From positions 62,001 through 126,000 of the forward strand of contig NZ_UFQQ01000014.1 in the NCBI RefSeq assembly GCF_900218015.1: 64,000 bases of DNA. The letters run 5' to 3'. The notes under the pieces are model-generated. The model searched no databases and was not told where the DNA came from. It saw only the letters and a list, made by a program, of their open reading frames with translations. This document shows, piece by piece, positions 34,357-43,315 of the stretch (position 1 is its first letter; every line of letters begins with the position of its first letter). The position numbers were made by a program, and so were the translations under genes. The stretch comes from Rhodopseudomonas pentothenatexigens. Its GTDB lineage: Bacteria; Pseudomonadota; Alphaproteobacteria; Rhizobiales; Xanthobacteraceae.

Positions 34357-35849
34357 CCGATGCGATACGGCGACTTCACGTCGCCACGATCCTGGTCGTC
34401 GTCGGGCTGGTCGTGCTCCGGCTGGTGGCCGCGGCGGTGACGCCGCTGACCTTCGACGAGGCGTATTACTGGACCTGGTCGAAGAATCTCGCGCTCAGCT
34501 ATTTCGACCACCCGCCGATGGTCGCGGTGGTGATCAAGCTCGGCACGCTGATCGCCGGCGATACCGAACTCGGCGTCCGCCTGGTGTCGATCCTGCTGGC
34601 GCTGCCGATGAGCTGGGCGGTGTGGCGAGCCGCGATCCTGTTGTTCGACGATACCGAGATCGCCGCGACCGCGACGGTGTTGCTCAATGCCACCATGATG
34701 GTATCGGCCGGCACCACCATCGTCACGCCGGATGCGCCGCTTTTGGTGGCATCGAGTTTCGTGCTGCTGGCGCTGGCGCAAGTCGCTGCGACGGGCAGGG
34801 GCGTTTGGTGGCTCGCCGTCGGCGTCGCGGTTGGGCTGGCGCTGCTGTCGAAATACACCGCGCTGTTCTTTGGTCCGGCGATCCTGATCTGGCTATTGTG
34901 GGTGCCGGCGATGCGGCGCTGGCTGCTGTCGCCGTGGCCGTATCTCGGCGGCGTGATCGCTTTCGCGCTGTTCTCGCCGGTGGTGATCTGGAACGCGCAG
35001 CACGACTGGATTTCCTTCGTCAAACAGCTCGGCCGCGCCAAGCTCGGCGGGTTCGAGCCGCATTTCCTCGCCGAGCTGATCCCGACCCAGTTCGTGCTGG
35101 CGACGCCGTTCGTGTTCGTGCTCGGGGTGATGGGCCTGATTGCGCTCGGCAAGCGCAGCACGGGGCCGGCGGCCTCGCGCGTTCTGGTCGCCGCGACGGT
35201 GTGGACGATCGCGCTGTATTTCGCCTGGCAGGCGCTGCATGACCGGGTCGAGGCGAACTGGCTCAGCCCGCTGTATCCGGCATTCGCGCTCGCGGCGGCG
35301 GTGGGGGCGGCCTATCCGCATTGGACCCCGGGCATCGCGCGCGTCGTCACGGTGTGCCGGCGCTGGGCGGTTTCGACCGGCGCGGTGCTGTTCGCGCTGG
35401 TGGTGGTTCAGGTCAACACCGGCGCGCTGACCGGCTATCGCCGCGACGCCACGGTGCGCTCGGTCGGCGTCGGTGTGCCGCAGATGGTGGCGGAGATCGA
35501 CCAGGTGCGGCGGCGGATCGGCGCGAGCTGCGTGCTGACCGACGATTACGGCACCACCGGCTGGCTGGAATTCTATCTGCCGACCGGCACCTGCGTGGTT
35601 CAGCGCGGCGAACGGTTCCGTTGGCTTGCCGCGCCGGCACCGACAGCCCAGCAACTCGCGGGACCGCTGCTGCTGGTCGGTGTCGACAACGCCGCGGCGC
35701 GGCCGGACCTGCAGGCAGCCTTCGCCAAGATCGAGCGCGTCGGGGCCGTCACCCGCTCGCGTGGACCGCTGCTGGTCGATGCAGTGCCGCTCGACGAGCT
35801 GTCCGAGCCGAAGGGACCGATCCTCGACGAGCGCCCGCCGATCTACTGA
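34353..35849 (+). CDS. GT39/ArnT-like membrane glycosyltransferase
   Basis: A 498-residue polytopic membrane protein of the PMT/ArnT type. The first periplasmic loop has the acidic catalytic motif LTFDEAYYWTWSKNLALSYFDHPP. About ten hydrophobic helices follow, then a soluble C-terminal domain from about 370. It should transfer a sugar from a polyprenyl-phosphate carrier, most simply the product of the GT2-GtrA gene just upstream, to lipid A, a polysaccharide or a protein. The acceptor is not evident. Confidence 0.88.
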   Translation: MTDAIRRLHVATILVVVGLVVLRLVAAAVTPLTFDEAYYWTWSKNLALSYFDHPPMVAVVIKLGTLIAGDTELGVRLVSILLALPMSWAVWRAAILLFDDTEIAATATVLLNATMMVSAGTTIVTPDAPLLVASSFVLLALAQVAATGRGVWWLAVGVAVGLALLSKYTALFFGPAILIWLLWVPAMRRWLLSPWPYLGGVIAFALFSPVVIWNAQHDWISFVKQLGRAKLGGFEPHFLAELIPTQFVLATPFVFVLGVMGLIALGKRSTGPAASRVLVAATVWTIALYFAWQALHDRVEANWLSPLYPAFALAAAVGAAYPHWTPGIARVVTVCRRWAVSTGAVLFALVVVQVNTGALTGYRRDATVRSVGVGVPQMVAEIDQVRRRIGASCVLTDDYGTTGWLEFYLPTGTCVVQRGERFRWLAAPAPTAQQLAGPLLLVGVDNAAARPDLQAAFAKIERVGAVTRSRGPLLVDAVPLDELSEPKGPILDERPPIY

Positions 35850-35972
35850 CGCGGCGGCGGTGCCGCCCGGCAAACCTGCTGACCTGCGGTGGCCGAGTAT
35901 GCTACAGGCTGGGGTCGATCCCCACCTCCCGCGCGTCCGCCGCGCCGTTTCCCCAACACGACGAGCTCAACA

Positions 35973-37190
35973 ATGAACGACACGGTCTTGATTGCTGGAG
36001 CCGGACACGCCGGATTTCAGGTCGCCGTATCGCTGCGCCAGGCGAAATACGCCGGGCGCATCGCGCTGATCAACGACGAGAAGCACCTGCCGTATCAGCG
36101 GCCGCCATTGTCGAAGGCTTACTTGAAGAGCGGCGGCGATCCGAACTCGCTGATGTTCCGCCCGGAAAAGTTCTTCCAGGATCAGGCGATCGAGCTGATT
36201 TCCGACCGGATGGTGTCGATCGATCGCGAGGGCCGCAAGCTACTGCTCGCCTCCGGCACCGCGATCGAGTACGGCCACCTCGTGCTCGCCACCGGCGCGC
36301 GCAACCGGATGCTCGACGTGCCCAACGCGTCGCTGCCGGACGTGCTTTACTTACGTACGCTCGACGAGAGCGAAGTGCTGCGGCAGCGGATGCCGGACAG
36401 GAAGCATGTCGTGGTGATCGGCGCCGGCTTCATCGGTCTCGAATTCGCCGCCACCGCGCGGGCCAAGGGGCTCGAGGTCGACGTCGTCGAACTGGCGCCG
36501 CGGGTGATGGCGCGCGTGGTGACGCCGGAGATCTCCAGTTACTTCCACGACCGCCACACCGAGGCCGGCATCCGGATGCACTACGGCGTCCGCGCCACCG
36601 AAATCGCGGCCGAGGGCAGCCGTGTCACCGGCGTCGTCCTGAGCAACGGTCACACATTGCCCTGCGATCTCGTGGTGGTCGGCGTCGGCGTCATTCCGAA
36701 CGTCGAGATCGCCGCCGCCGCCGGTCTGCCGACCGCGGCCGGCATCATCGTCGACCAGCAGCTTCTCACCAGCGACCCGCACATCTCGGCGATCGGCGAC
36801 TGCGCGCTGTTCGACAGCGTCCGGTTCGGCGAGACCATGCGGGTGGAGTCGGTGCAGAACGCCACCGATCAGGCGCGCTGCGTCGCCGCGCGGTTGACCG
36901 GCGACGCCAAGCCGTATGACGGCTATCCGTGGTTCTGGTCCGATCAGGGCGACGACAAGCTGCAGATCGTCGGCCTCACCGCCGGCTTCGATCAAGTGGT
37001 GATCCGCGGCAGCGTCGCCGAGCGGTCGTTCTCGGCGTTCTGCTACAAGGCCGGCAAGCTGATCGGCATCGAGTCCGTCAACCGCGCCGCCGACCACGTG
37101 TTCGGCCGCAAGATCCTGCCGCTCGACAAATCCGTGACGCCCGAGCAGGCGGCCGATCTCGGCTTCGACCTGAAGAAGGCGGCAGCGTAG
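35973..37190 (+). CDS. FAD-dependent ferredoxin reductase (palustrisredoxin reductase type)
   Basis: A 405-residue flavoprotein of the putidaredoxin-reductase family that passes electrons from NADH to a [2Fe-2S] ferredoxin serving a class I cytochrome P450. The FAD fingerprint GAGHAGFQVAVSLRQ is at the N-terminus, the NADH site VVIGAGFIGLEFA is near 145, and the second FAD motif ISAIGDCALF is near 270. Overall it resembles the PuR reductase of R. palustris. MNDTVL at 35973 is the start. No ferredoxin gene is in the window; one P450 gene lies 4 kb away. Confidence 0.88.
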   Translation: MNDTVLIAGAGHAGFQVAVSLRQAKYAGRIALINDEKHLPYQRPPLSKAYLKSGGDPNSLMFRPEKFFQDQAIELISDRMVSIDREGRKLLLASGTAIEYGHLVLATGARNRMLDVPNASLPDVLYLRTLDESEVLRQRMPDRKHVVVIGAGFIGLEFAATARAKGLEVDVVELAPRVMARVVTPEISSYFHDRHTEAGIRMHYGVRATEIAAEGSRVTGVVLSNGHTLPCDLVVVGVGVIPNVEIAAAAGLPTAAGIIVDQQLLTSDPHISAIGDCALFDSVRFGETMRVESVQNATDQARCVAARLTGDAKPYDGYPWFWSDQGDDKLQIVGLTAGFDQVVIRGSVAERSFSAFCYKAGKLIGIESVNRAADHVFGRKILPLDKSVTPEQAADLGFDLKKAAA

Positions 37191-37206
37191 GGCAGAGACC
37201 AAACCG

Positions 37207-37288
37207 CGTCGTTGCGAGGAGCGCAGCGACGAAGCAATCCAGAGGCCCCGTGCACTGAGCTGGATTGCTTCGCTTCGCTCGCAATGAC
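37207..37288. repeat. Intergenic inverted repeat (CGTTGCGAGGAGCG family)
   Basis: CGTCGTTGCGAGGAGCGCAG and CGACGAAGCAATCCA form the left half; TGGATTGCTTCGCTTCGCTCGCAATGAC, in reverse sense, is the right. The element fills the gap between two convergent genes. A relative lies at 63548-63628. Confidence 0.75.
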
Positions 37289-37299
37289 AGCCCTGGGCT

Positions 37300-38193
37300 T
37301 CACGCCGCCGCCACGAACTCGCGCATGACGGCTTCGATATCCGCGACCGTCGGCAGCCCGGCTTCGTTGCCGAGGCGCTGGATCTTGTAGGTCGAGGCGG
37401 CGCGGGCGAATTCGAAGTGGTGCTGCCAGCTCTGCGCCGGGTTGTTGAGATACGAGAACACGTAGGCGCCGTGAAACACGTCGCCGGCGCCGTTGGTGTC
37501 GATCACCCGTTCGCGCGGGATCGGCAGCGCCGGAAGGGTCCGCACCGTGCCGGCTTCGTCGTACCAGTACAATCCGCGCTCGCCGAGCGTGATGCCGCCG
37601 ACCCGGCAGCCGCGCGATTTCAGATAGTCGAGCATTTTCTCCGGCGTCATGTCCATCTGTTCGCACAGTCGCTCGGCGACGATCGCGATGTCGATGAATT
37701 CCAACAGCTCATGGGTGTTGGTGCGCAGGCCGCCGCCGTCGAGCGAGGTCAGGATGCCGGCCTCGCGGCACAGCTTTGCGTAGTGGATCGCGGCATCAGG
37801 CTGGTGGCCGTCGACGTGCAGGGCGCGGCAGGGTCCGAGATTGAGCAGCGGAAACGGGTGGATGTGTTCGTCGTCGCGGCAGCGGACGATAGCGCGCTTG
37901 CCGTCTTTGGGCATGATGAACGACAGCGACGACGAGGCGACCTTGCGCGGGTGAATCTCGATGCCGTATTTCGCGCTCATGTCCATGAACATCCGCCCCA
38001 GCCAGTCGTTGGCGATGGTGGCGATCAGGTCGGGCACGATTCCGAGCTTGGCGCAGCAGAACGCCGCGGTCACCGCGTTGCCGCCGAACGACACCGCGTA
38101 GTCGGATGCCACGTGCTTTTCGTCGCCGGTGGGCAGATGGTCGGTGATGAAGGTGACGTCGATATAGGTCTGTCCGATGAAGAGTGCGTGCAT
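37300..38193 (-). CDS. PfkB/ribokinase family sugar kinase
   Basis: A 297-residue kinase. The N-terminal signature GDEKHVASDYAVSFGGNAVTAAFCCAKLG is near 23-51, and the C-terminal DTNGAGDVFHGAYVF near 245-259 holds the catalytic aspartate and anion hole. It phosphorylates a sugar or nucleoside; substrate cannot be read from the sequence, and neighbours give no sugar pathway. The start at 38193 (MHALFIGQTYIDVTF) is typical for the family; the frame opens at 38256. Confidence 0.87.
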   Translation of the reverse strand: MHALFIGQTYIDVTFITDHLPTGDEKHVASDYAVSFGGNAVTAAFCCAKLGIVPDLIATIANDWLGRMFMDMSAKYGIEIHPRKVASSSLSFIMPKDGKRAIVRCRDDEHIHPFPLLNLGPCRALHVDGHQPDAAIHYAKLCREAGILTSLDGGGLRTNTHELLEFIDIAIVAERLCEQMDMTPEKMLDYLKSRGCRVGGITLGERGLYWYDEAGTVRTLPALPIPRERVIDTNGAGDVFHGAYVFSYLNNPAQSWQHHFEFARAASTYKIQRLGNEAGLPTVADIEAVMREFVAAA

Positions 38194-38531
38194 GAGAGTC
38201 CCGAGGCTGCGACCAGTTCCGGCGCGGTCAGCATAGCATTGCGGCTCGCGCCGCATTCGCTAAAATTTTCCGCAGGGTCACAACTGATACGACAGCGATT
38301 TCGCCGAAAATCCAGTCACAACGGCGCGCATGCCGCCGGGTTCCGGGCAGGCGCGATCAGGGAGGCGAGGATGGCAGTCGCATGCACGCAGGCGGCGCAC
38401 GGATCGTCCGGTGGCAACGTCGCCGGCATGACCTCGTTATCGTGCGGGGATTGCGCGCCGATGAACCGACGCGCTGAACCCGATAGCATCGGGCAGCAAA
38501 TCACGGCTCGGGGTGCTGTGCTTGCGGGGGA

Positions 38532-39377
38532 ATGTCCATGATCACTGCGATCGATCATCTCGTCGTCCTGGTCAGCGACCTGCCGGCGGCGGTCGCCACC
38601 TACGAGACGCTGCTGGCCCGCGCGCCGGCCTGGCGCGGCGGCGACGACGGCTCCGACAACGTCCTGTTTACCCTGGACAACATGTCGCTGGAATTGATGG
38701 CGCCGTCCGGCAGCGGACAGGCCGCCGAACGGCTGCGCACCCTGATCAAGCTGCAGGGCGAGGGGATCGCCAGCCTGTGCTTCCGCGTCGCCGACGCCGC
38801 CGGTGCGCGAAACCGGCTGGAGCGGGTGGCGCTGCAGCCGACGCCGGTCGCCGACGTCGAAGGCCGCGACCGGATCACCGGCGCCACGCTGGCGTGGAAG
38901 CGGACCCGGACTGCGACCGAGACCACCCGCGGGGTGCGGATGTTCTTCCTCGAGCTCGGGTCCGAACGGCCGCACTCTCAGGTGATCGGCGCTTCGCCGG
39001 TCGTCGGCCTGGATCATCTGGTGATCTCGACCTCCGACCCGGAGCGCGCCGCGGCGCTGTACGGGGCCCGGCTCGGGCTCGCTTTGGCGCTGGACCGGAC
39101 GCGGCAGGATTGCGGGCGGCTGATGTCGTTCCAGTGTGGCGACCTCAGGATCGAAGTCGTGCACCGGCCGGTCGCAGGCTCGGACGCCAATCACGACAAG
39201 CTGTGGGGCGTGGGCTGGCGAGTCGACGACGTCGAGGCGTCGCGCGAGCGGCTGATCGCCGCCGGCCTCACCGTCACCGCATCGCGCGCCGGCCGTCACG
39301 CCGACACCCGAGTCATCACGGTGCGCAGCGGCACCTGCCGGATTCCGACCCTGCTGGTGCAAAGGACCCCGGCCTGA
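38532..39377 (+). CDS. VOC superfamily protein with two glyoxalase-like modules
   Basis: A 281-residue protein. The first module starts ITAIDHLVVLVSDLPAAVATYETLL and the second VVGLDHLVISTSDPERAAALYGARLGL near residue 157. The pattern fits the glyoxalase-like (Glyoxalase_3) group. The metal-ligand set is not complete enough to assign a reaction. It stands alone, convergent with the L,D-transpeptidase gene. Confidence 0.78.
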   Translation: MSMITAIDHLVVLVSDLPAAVATYETLLARAPAWRGGDDGSDNVLFTLDNMSLELMAPSGSGQAAERLRTLIKLQGEGIASLCFRVADAAGARNRLERVALQPTPVADVEGRDRITGATLAWKRTRTATETTRGVRMFFLELGSERPHSQVIGASPVVGLDHLVISTSDPERAAALYGARLGLALALDRTRQDCGRLMSFQCGDLRIEVVHRPVAGSDANHDKLWGVGWRVDDVEASRERLIAAGLTVTASRAGRHADTRVITVRSGTCRIPTLLVQRTPA

Positions 39378-39405
39378 TCCGGCAACGGCGTCAAGCGCGG
39401 CGGCG

Positions 39406-40950
39406 CTACCACCAGCCCGGCTGCTCCCGGCGATAGTAGTCTTGCGGCTGGCGGTAATAGCCTTCGCCATAGCGGCCGCGCCGCCGCGGATCGGGGGCGC
39501 GTTGCTCCATCCGCTGGAAGAAGAAGCCGAAGCCGCCGTCGTCCCAATCGTCGCTGCTGGCCACCGGGACCTCCTCCCGGGTCGGCTTGCGCGTAATGAA
39601 TCCGCCCTGCGGCTGGTCGCTCAGCACCGCGACGAACTCGGTGCGATAGTTGGTTTCGGCGCTCAGCGGCTCGTCGGAAATGACGATCGAGGAGCGCGGC
39701 AGGGCGGTCGGGCCGATCTGGTCGAGTACCTCCTGGGGGATGGTGATGCGGTCGAGCGCGCTCTTGGCGCTGTCCGCGGTCTCGATCGTGACCGCGCTCC
39801 AGCGCAGGCCGGTCTCGTCCTTGGCCATCGCTGTAAAGATGTGGGTGCCGATCGGACGGTCGGGATCGCGGATCGTCACCGGCACCTCGATCGACGAGTC
39901 GAACAGTTCGCCGCCGTCCGGCAGCGGCTTGCGGGTGTTGCGCCGGACATACAGCTTCTGGGTCGCGCGGCTGACGTAGATCGAGGCCGGCTCCAGCGCG
40001 AGCCTGGCGCTGGTGGCGAGCTTTTCGGTTTCCGCCTTTTTCGCCGCGGCTGCTTTCGCAGCCTCCTTGGTGGCGACCGCGGTCGCCTGTTTGGCGTCGG
40101 CGTCGGCTTTCGCGGTTTCGAGCTGGGTCGTGGCTTCGCCCAGGCGCTGCGCCGCCTTCTGCTGCCGCTCTTCGGCCTTGGCCCTGGCGTCGTCGGTCTT
40201 GGCGGCGATCAGCACCTTGTCGGCGGCCTTCAGCGCCGCCTCGGCGCGCGCCTTCTCGCGCTCCAGATTGCGCAGCGACGGCTTGAGCGGCTTCAGCGCG
40301 CGCACCGCGGCTGCCGCGGCCGCCTTGGCGTCTTCGGCCGCCCGGGCCGCCTCGGCCGCTTCACGCGTCAGCGTCTCCGCGCGACCCGGTGCGGCGGCCA
40401 GCGCCTCGGCGCTCGGCGAGAACAGCACCGGATGGCTGATGTCGACCGGCGCGGCGTCCTCGGGCGATACGATCACCCGCAGTCCGATCTTGGCCCTGTC
40501 GAAAATCCGCTCTGCGAAACTGTAAGGCATCCGCACGCAGCCATGCGACGCCGGATAGCCGGGCAGCGGACCACCGTGCAACGCGACCCCGTTCCAGGTG
40601 ATGCGCAGCATGTGCGGCATCCAGGCGTCGTCGTACATCGTCGAGCGGTGGTCCTTATCCTTCTCGACCACGGCGAACACGCCCGCCGGAGTCTCGCGCC
40701 CGGTGGTGCCGGTCGAGACCGGCGCGCGATAGATCCAGCCCTCGGCATCGTACAGCGTCACCCGCTGGCCCTTGATCGAGACGATCGCCATCACCGGCTC
40801 ACCGGCCTCGCGCGGGGCGATCGCTTCGGTGGTCGCTGCAGGGCGCGCCCGCTTGGCGTCCGCGTCAGGTGCCGAAGCGACCACGGCGAGGATCGTCGCC
40901 AGACTGAGGAGGGCGGGGGACCCGACCCGGCGCAAGGCGCTCTGCTTCAT
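39406..40950 (-). CDS. L,D-transpeptidase (YkuD) with coiled-coil and second C-terminal domain
   Basis: A 514-residue exported protein. After the signal peptide (about 1-32) a YkuD domain (about 52-165) carries the catalytic HGGPLPGYPASHGCVRM with His125, His136 and Cys138; this class makes 3-3 peptidoglycan crosslinks or anchors outer-membrane proteins. Residues about 185-315 are an alanine-, lysine- and glutamate-rich coiled coil. From about 322 a second region starts like another YkuD domain (ASIYVSRATQKLYVRRNTR, RDPDRPIGTHIFTAM) but lacks the His and Cys motif. The tail is arginine and tyrosine rich. MKQSAL at 40950 is the start. Confidence 0.87.
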   Translation of the reverse strand: MKQSALRRVGSPALLSLATILAVVASAPDADAKRARPAATTEAIAPREAGEPVMAIVSIKGQRVTLYDAEGWIYRAPVSTGTTGRETPAGVFAVVEKDKDHRSTMYDDAWMPHMLRITWNGVALHGGPLPGYPASHGCVRMPYSFAERIFDRAKIGLRVIVSPEDAAPVDISHPVLFSPSAEALAAAPGRAETLTREAAEAARAAEDAKAAAAAAVRALKPLKPSLRNLEREKARAEAALKAADKVLIAAKTDDARAKAEERQQKAAQRLGEATTQLETAKADADAKQATAVATKEAAKAAAAKKAETEKLATSARLALEPASIYVSRATQKLYVRRNTRKPLPDGGELFDSSIEVPVTIRDPDRPIGTHIFTAMAKDETGLRWSAVTIETADSAKSALDRITIPQEVLDQIGPTALPRSSIVISDEPLSAETNYRTEFVAVLSDQPQGGFITRKPTREEVPVASSDDWDDGGFGFFFQRMEQRAPDPRRRGRYGEGYYRQPQDYYRREQPGWW

Positions 40951-41140
40951 CGTCGCTCGATTCACTGCGCCTCGCTTCTTGAAAGTGCCGCCTGCGTCGC
41001 CCGGACGAATCTCGGCCCATGTTGGTCGAAATCCGGAAGCACCGCCACCGGTTGCATGCCGGGCGTCGGTGCGACGATCTGCCCCCGCGGGGCACAGCCT
41101 TCGCAGGCGAATGTGACGGGCCGATGAGCGAGCGCGACCG

Positions 41141-42361
41141 TCAGCCGAGCCGGCAGGGGACGTTGAGATAGCCGCGGAAACGAACTCTGCCGCCGCGCCG
41201 GGGGACACCGTCGAGCGCGTAGTCCGGGAAGCGGGCGAGAAACCGCGACAGCGCGATCGCGCCCTCCAGCCGCGCCAGCGCCATGCCGGCGCATTGATGC
41301 GGCCCCGAGGCGAAGGCGAGATGGCGGTTCGGGCTGCGGGCCACGTCGAACCTGTCGGGATCGGCAAATTGCGCCGGATCGCGATTGGCGGCGCCGATGC
41401 ACAGCGTCAGCGAGGTGTTCGCCGGCATCGTCACGCCGCCGATCTCGACCTCTGCGGTGGTGATGCGATTACCGAGCTGGTTGGAGCTCTCGTAGCGCAG
41501 GATTTCCTCGACCGCGGTCTTGATCAGCGCCGGCTCGGCAAGCAGCCGCTGCTTCTGGTCGGGATTGGCCGCGAGCGTCACCAGGCCGTTGCCGATCAGA
41601 TTGGTGGTGGTCTCGTGGCCGGCGTTGAGCAGGAAGATGCAGTTGTGCAGCAGCTCCTTGGAGGAGAGCTTCTCGCCACCGGCCTCACCCTGAATCAGCC
41701 GGGTCAGCACATCGCGCTCCGGATCGCCGGGCGCGGCGGCGCGGCGGGCGATCAGGGTGTCGAGATAGCCGAGAAACTCGCCGACCGCCTCGTTGCCCCG
41801 ATTGAAGGTGTCCGCCCCGATCACCGGCTCGAGCGCGCCGAGGATCGCCAGCGACCATTCGCGCAGCGGCGCGCGCTCGTGGTGCGGCACGCCGAGCAGA
41901 TTGCCGATCACCTCGATCGGGATCGCCGCGGCAAAATCCTCGATCAGGTCGACCCGGCCTTTGTCGGCCATGGCATCCAGCAGCCGGTCGACCAGCGCGA
42001 TCAGCTCCGGCTCCATGCCGGCGATCGCCCGCGGCGTCAGCGCCCCCATGATCAATCGCCTTACTCTGGTATGGGATGGCGGGTCGTTGAACACCAGGCT
42101 GGTGGTGTGGTGCTCGAACAGCAGGGAATCGCCGTATTTCGGTGCAAACTCCCGCTTCTTGTCCGACGAGAACAGCGCGGTGTTCTTGTACACCGCGACA
42201 AGATCCTCGTAGCGGGTCAGGAAGTAGCCCCCGCCGGCCAGCCGCTTGACCGGCTGGTGCGTCCGCAGCGCCTGATAGGTCGGGTAGGGGTCGTCATAAA
42301 AGTCGGGCGTCAGACGTGCGAGATCGAACGCTTCCGCGAGCTCTGCTGGGGCCGTTTCCAT
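41141..42361 (-). CDS. Cytochrome P450 (class I bacterial type)
   Basis: A 406-residue soluble P450. The I-helix oxygen-activation motif AGHETT is at 247-252, the ExxR pair Glu286/Arg289 is in EEILRYE, and the haem-ligand Cys357 is in FASGPHQCAGMALAR. All core features are intact, so it should be an active monooxygenase. Substrate and CYP family are not determined. It needs a ferredoxin and reductase; a suitable reductase is at 35973-37190. The divergent TetR/RND operon lies 250 bases away. Confidence 0.92.
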   Translation of the reverse strand: METAPAELAEAFDLARLTPDFYDDPYPTYQALRTHQPVKRLAGGGYFLTRYEDLVAVYKNTALFSSDKKREFAPKYGDSLLFEHHTTSLVFNDPPSHTRVRRLIMGALTPRAIAGMEPELIALVDRLLDAMADKGRVDLIEDFAAAIPIEVIGNLLGVPHHERAPLREWSLAILGALEPVIGADTFNRGNEAVGEFLGYLDTLIARRAAAPGDPERDVLTRLIQGEAGGEKLSSKELLHNCIFLLNAGHETTTNLIGNGLVTLAANPDQKQRLLAEPALIKTAVEEILRYESSNQLGNRITTAEVEIGGVTMPANTSLTLCIGAANRDPAQFADPDRFDVARSPNRHLAFASGPHQCAGMALARLEGAIALSRFLARFPDYALDGVPRRGGRVRFRGYLNVPCRLG

Positions 42362-42593
42362 GTCATTCCCGTTTTTGATGTCTATAAGCGATTTACGACG
42401 TTGCCGAAACGTCCGGGAAATTCGCAGCCCCGCCCTTGCGGATGGAACCGGCCCGCCGCATGTCAGGCGCCGGCCGGTCTCCTGCCTCGACCAGCCGGGG
42501 CGACGTTGGCGGGCGGTGCGCGGGTTCCTCTTCAGCCAATCTCAATCCTCACGATTTAGTGCGTCGCAGCGATCCTGATTGACAATTGCCAAG

Positions 42594-42609
42594 GTGAGTG
42601 CCTACTCAC
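42594..42609. promoter_or_regulatory. Probable TetR operator before the RND operon
   Basis: GTGAGT (42594-42599) and ACTCAC (42604-42609) are inverted copies four bases apart, directly before the TetR ATG at 42613. A TTGACA-like -35 (42579-42584) precedes it. Confidence 0.6.
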
Positions 42610-42612
42610 AAA

Positions 42613-43314
42613 ATGACTTCACTGCGCATGACGAGCGATTTGCGCCGGGAACTGATCCTGGGCGCAGCCAAACGTTGCTTTGCCCGGAACGGCTTTGCAG
42701 GGACCACCACCAAGAGCGTCGCGGCCGCCGCGTCGATCTCGGAGGGGTTGCTGTTCAAGCATTTCCCGAGCAAGGCGGCGCTGTATGCCGAAATCCTGGC
42801 CTGCGAATGCGAGGCCGATCCGGCGCTGGTGGATCTGCTCGGGGCGGAGCCGTCCACCGAAACACTGGTGGTGGTGGTGCGGGAGATGGTGCTGCACTTC
42901 CTGCACGCCTCCGATCAGCCCGACCAGGAGGAAGATCAGCGGCTGCGCCTGCTGGTGTCGAGCCAGCTCGACGACGGCGAGTTCGCGCGTCTGGTCTACG
43001 AGAAGGTCTCCGGCCTGATCGGGCGCACCTTCGTGGCGTCGCTGGAGCGGGCGGTGGCAGCCGGCGACGCGGTCCGGATCGGTGAAGAGCCGATGAACCT
43101 GTTCTGGTTCGCCCACCACACCTTGTTGATGGCGGCGCTGGCGCGGCTGCCGTCGGTGCCGTGCCTGAGCTACGGCGATGCCGCCGGTCTCGAGCGCCAG
43201 ATGTGCGAATTCATCCTACGTGGAATTGGTCTGAACGAAGCCGTAATTGCCGTCCATCTCGACCGCGAGTTCTCGCCGGACCGGATTCGGGCGGAAACGA
43301 CAGAAAGTGCATGA
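42613..43314 (+). CDS. TetR family repressor of the RND efflux operon
   Basis: A 233-residue TetR regulator. The helix-turn-helix is at about 12-55 (RELILGAAKRCFARNGFAGTTTKSVAAAASISEGLLFKHFPSKAAL). The ATG at 43313 end region is joined to the adaptor gene by a two-base gap, so all three genes form one transcript. ATG at 42613 is preferred over GTG at 42598 because the latter falls in the palindromic operator. Confidence 0.87.
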   Translation: MTSLRMTSDLRRELILGAAKRCFARNGFAGTTTKSVAAAASISEGLLFKHFPSKAALYAEILACECEADPALVDLLGAEPSTETLVVVVREMVLHFLHASDQPDQEEDQRLRLLVSSQLDDGEFARLVYEKVSGLIGRTFVASLERAVAAGDAVRIGEEPMNLFWFAHHTLLMAALARLPSVPCLSYGDAAGLERQMCEFILRGIGLNEAVIAVHLDREFSPDRIRAETTESA

Positions 43315-43315
43315 C

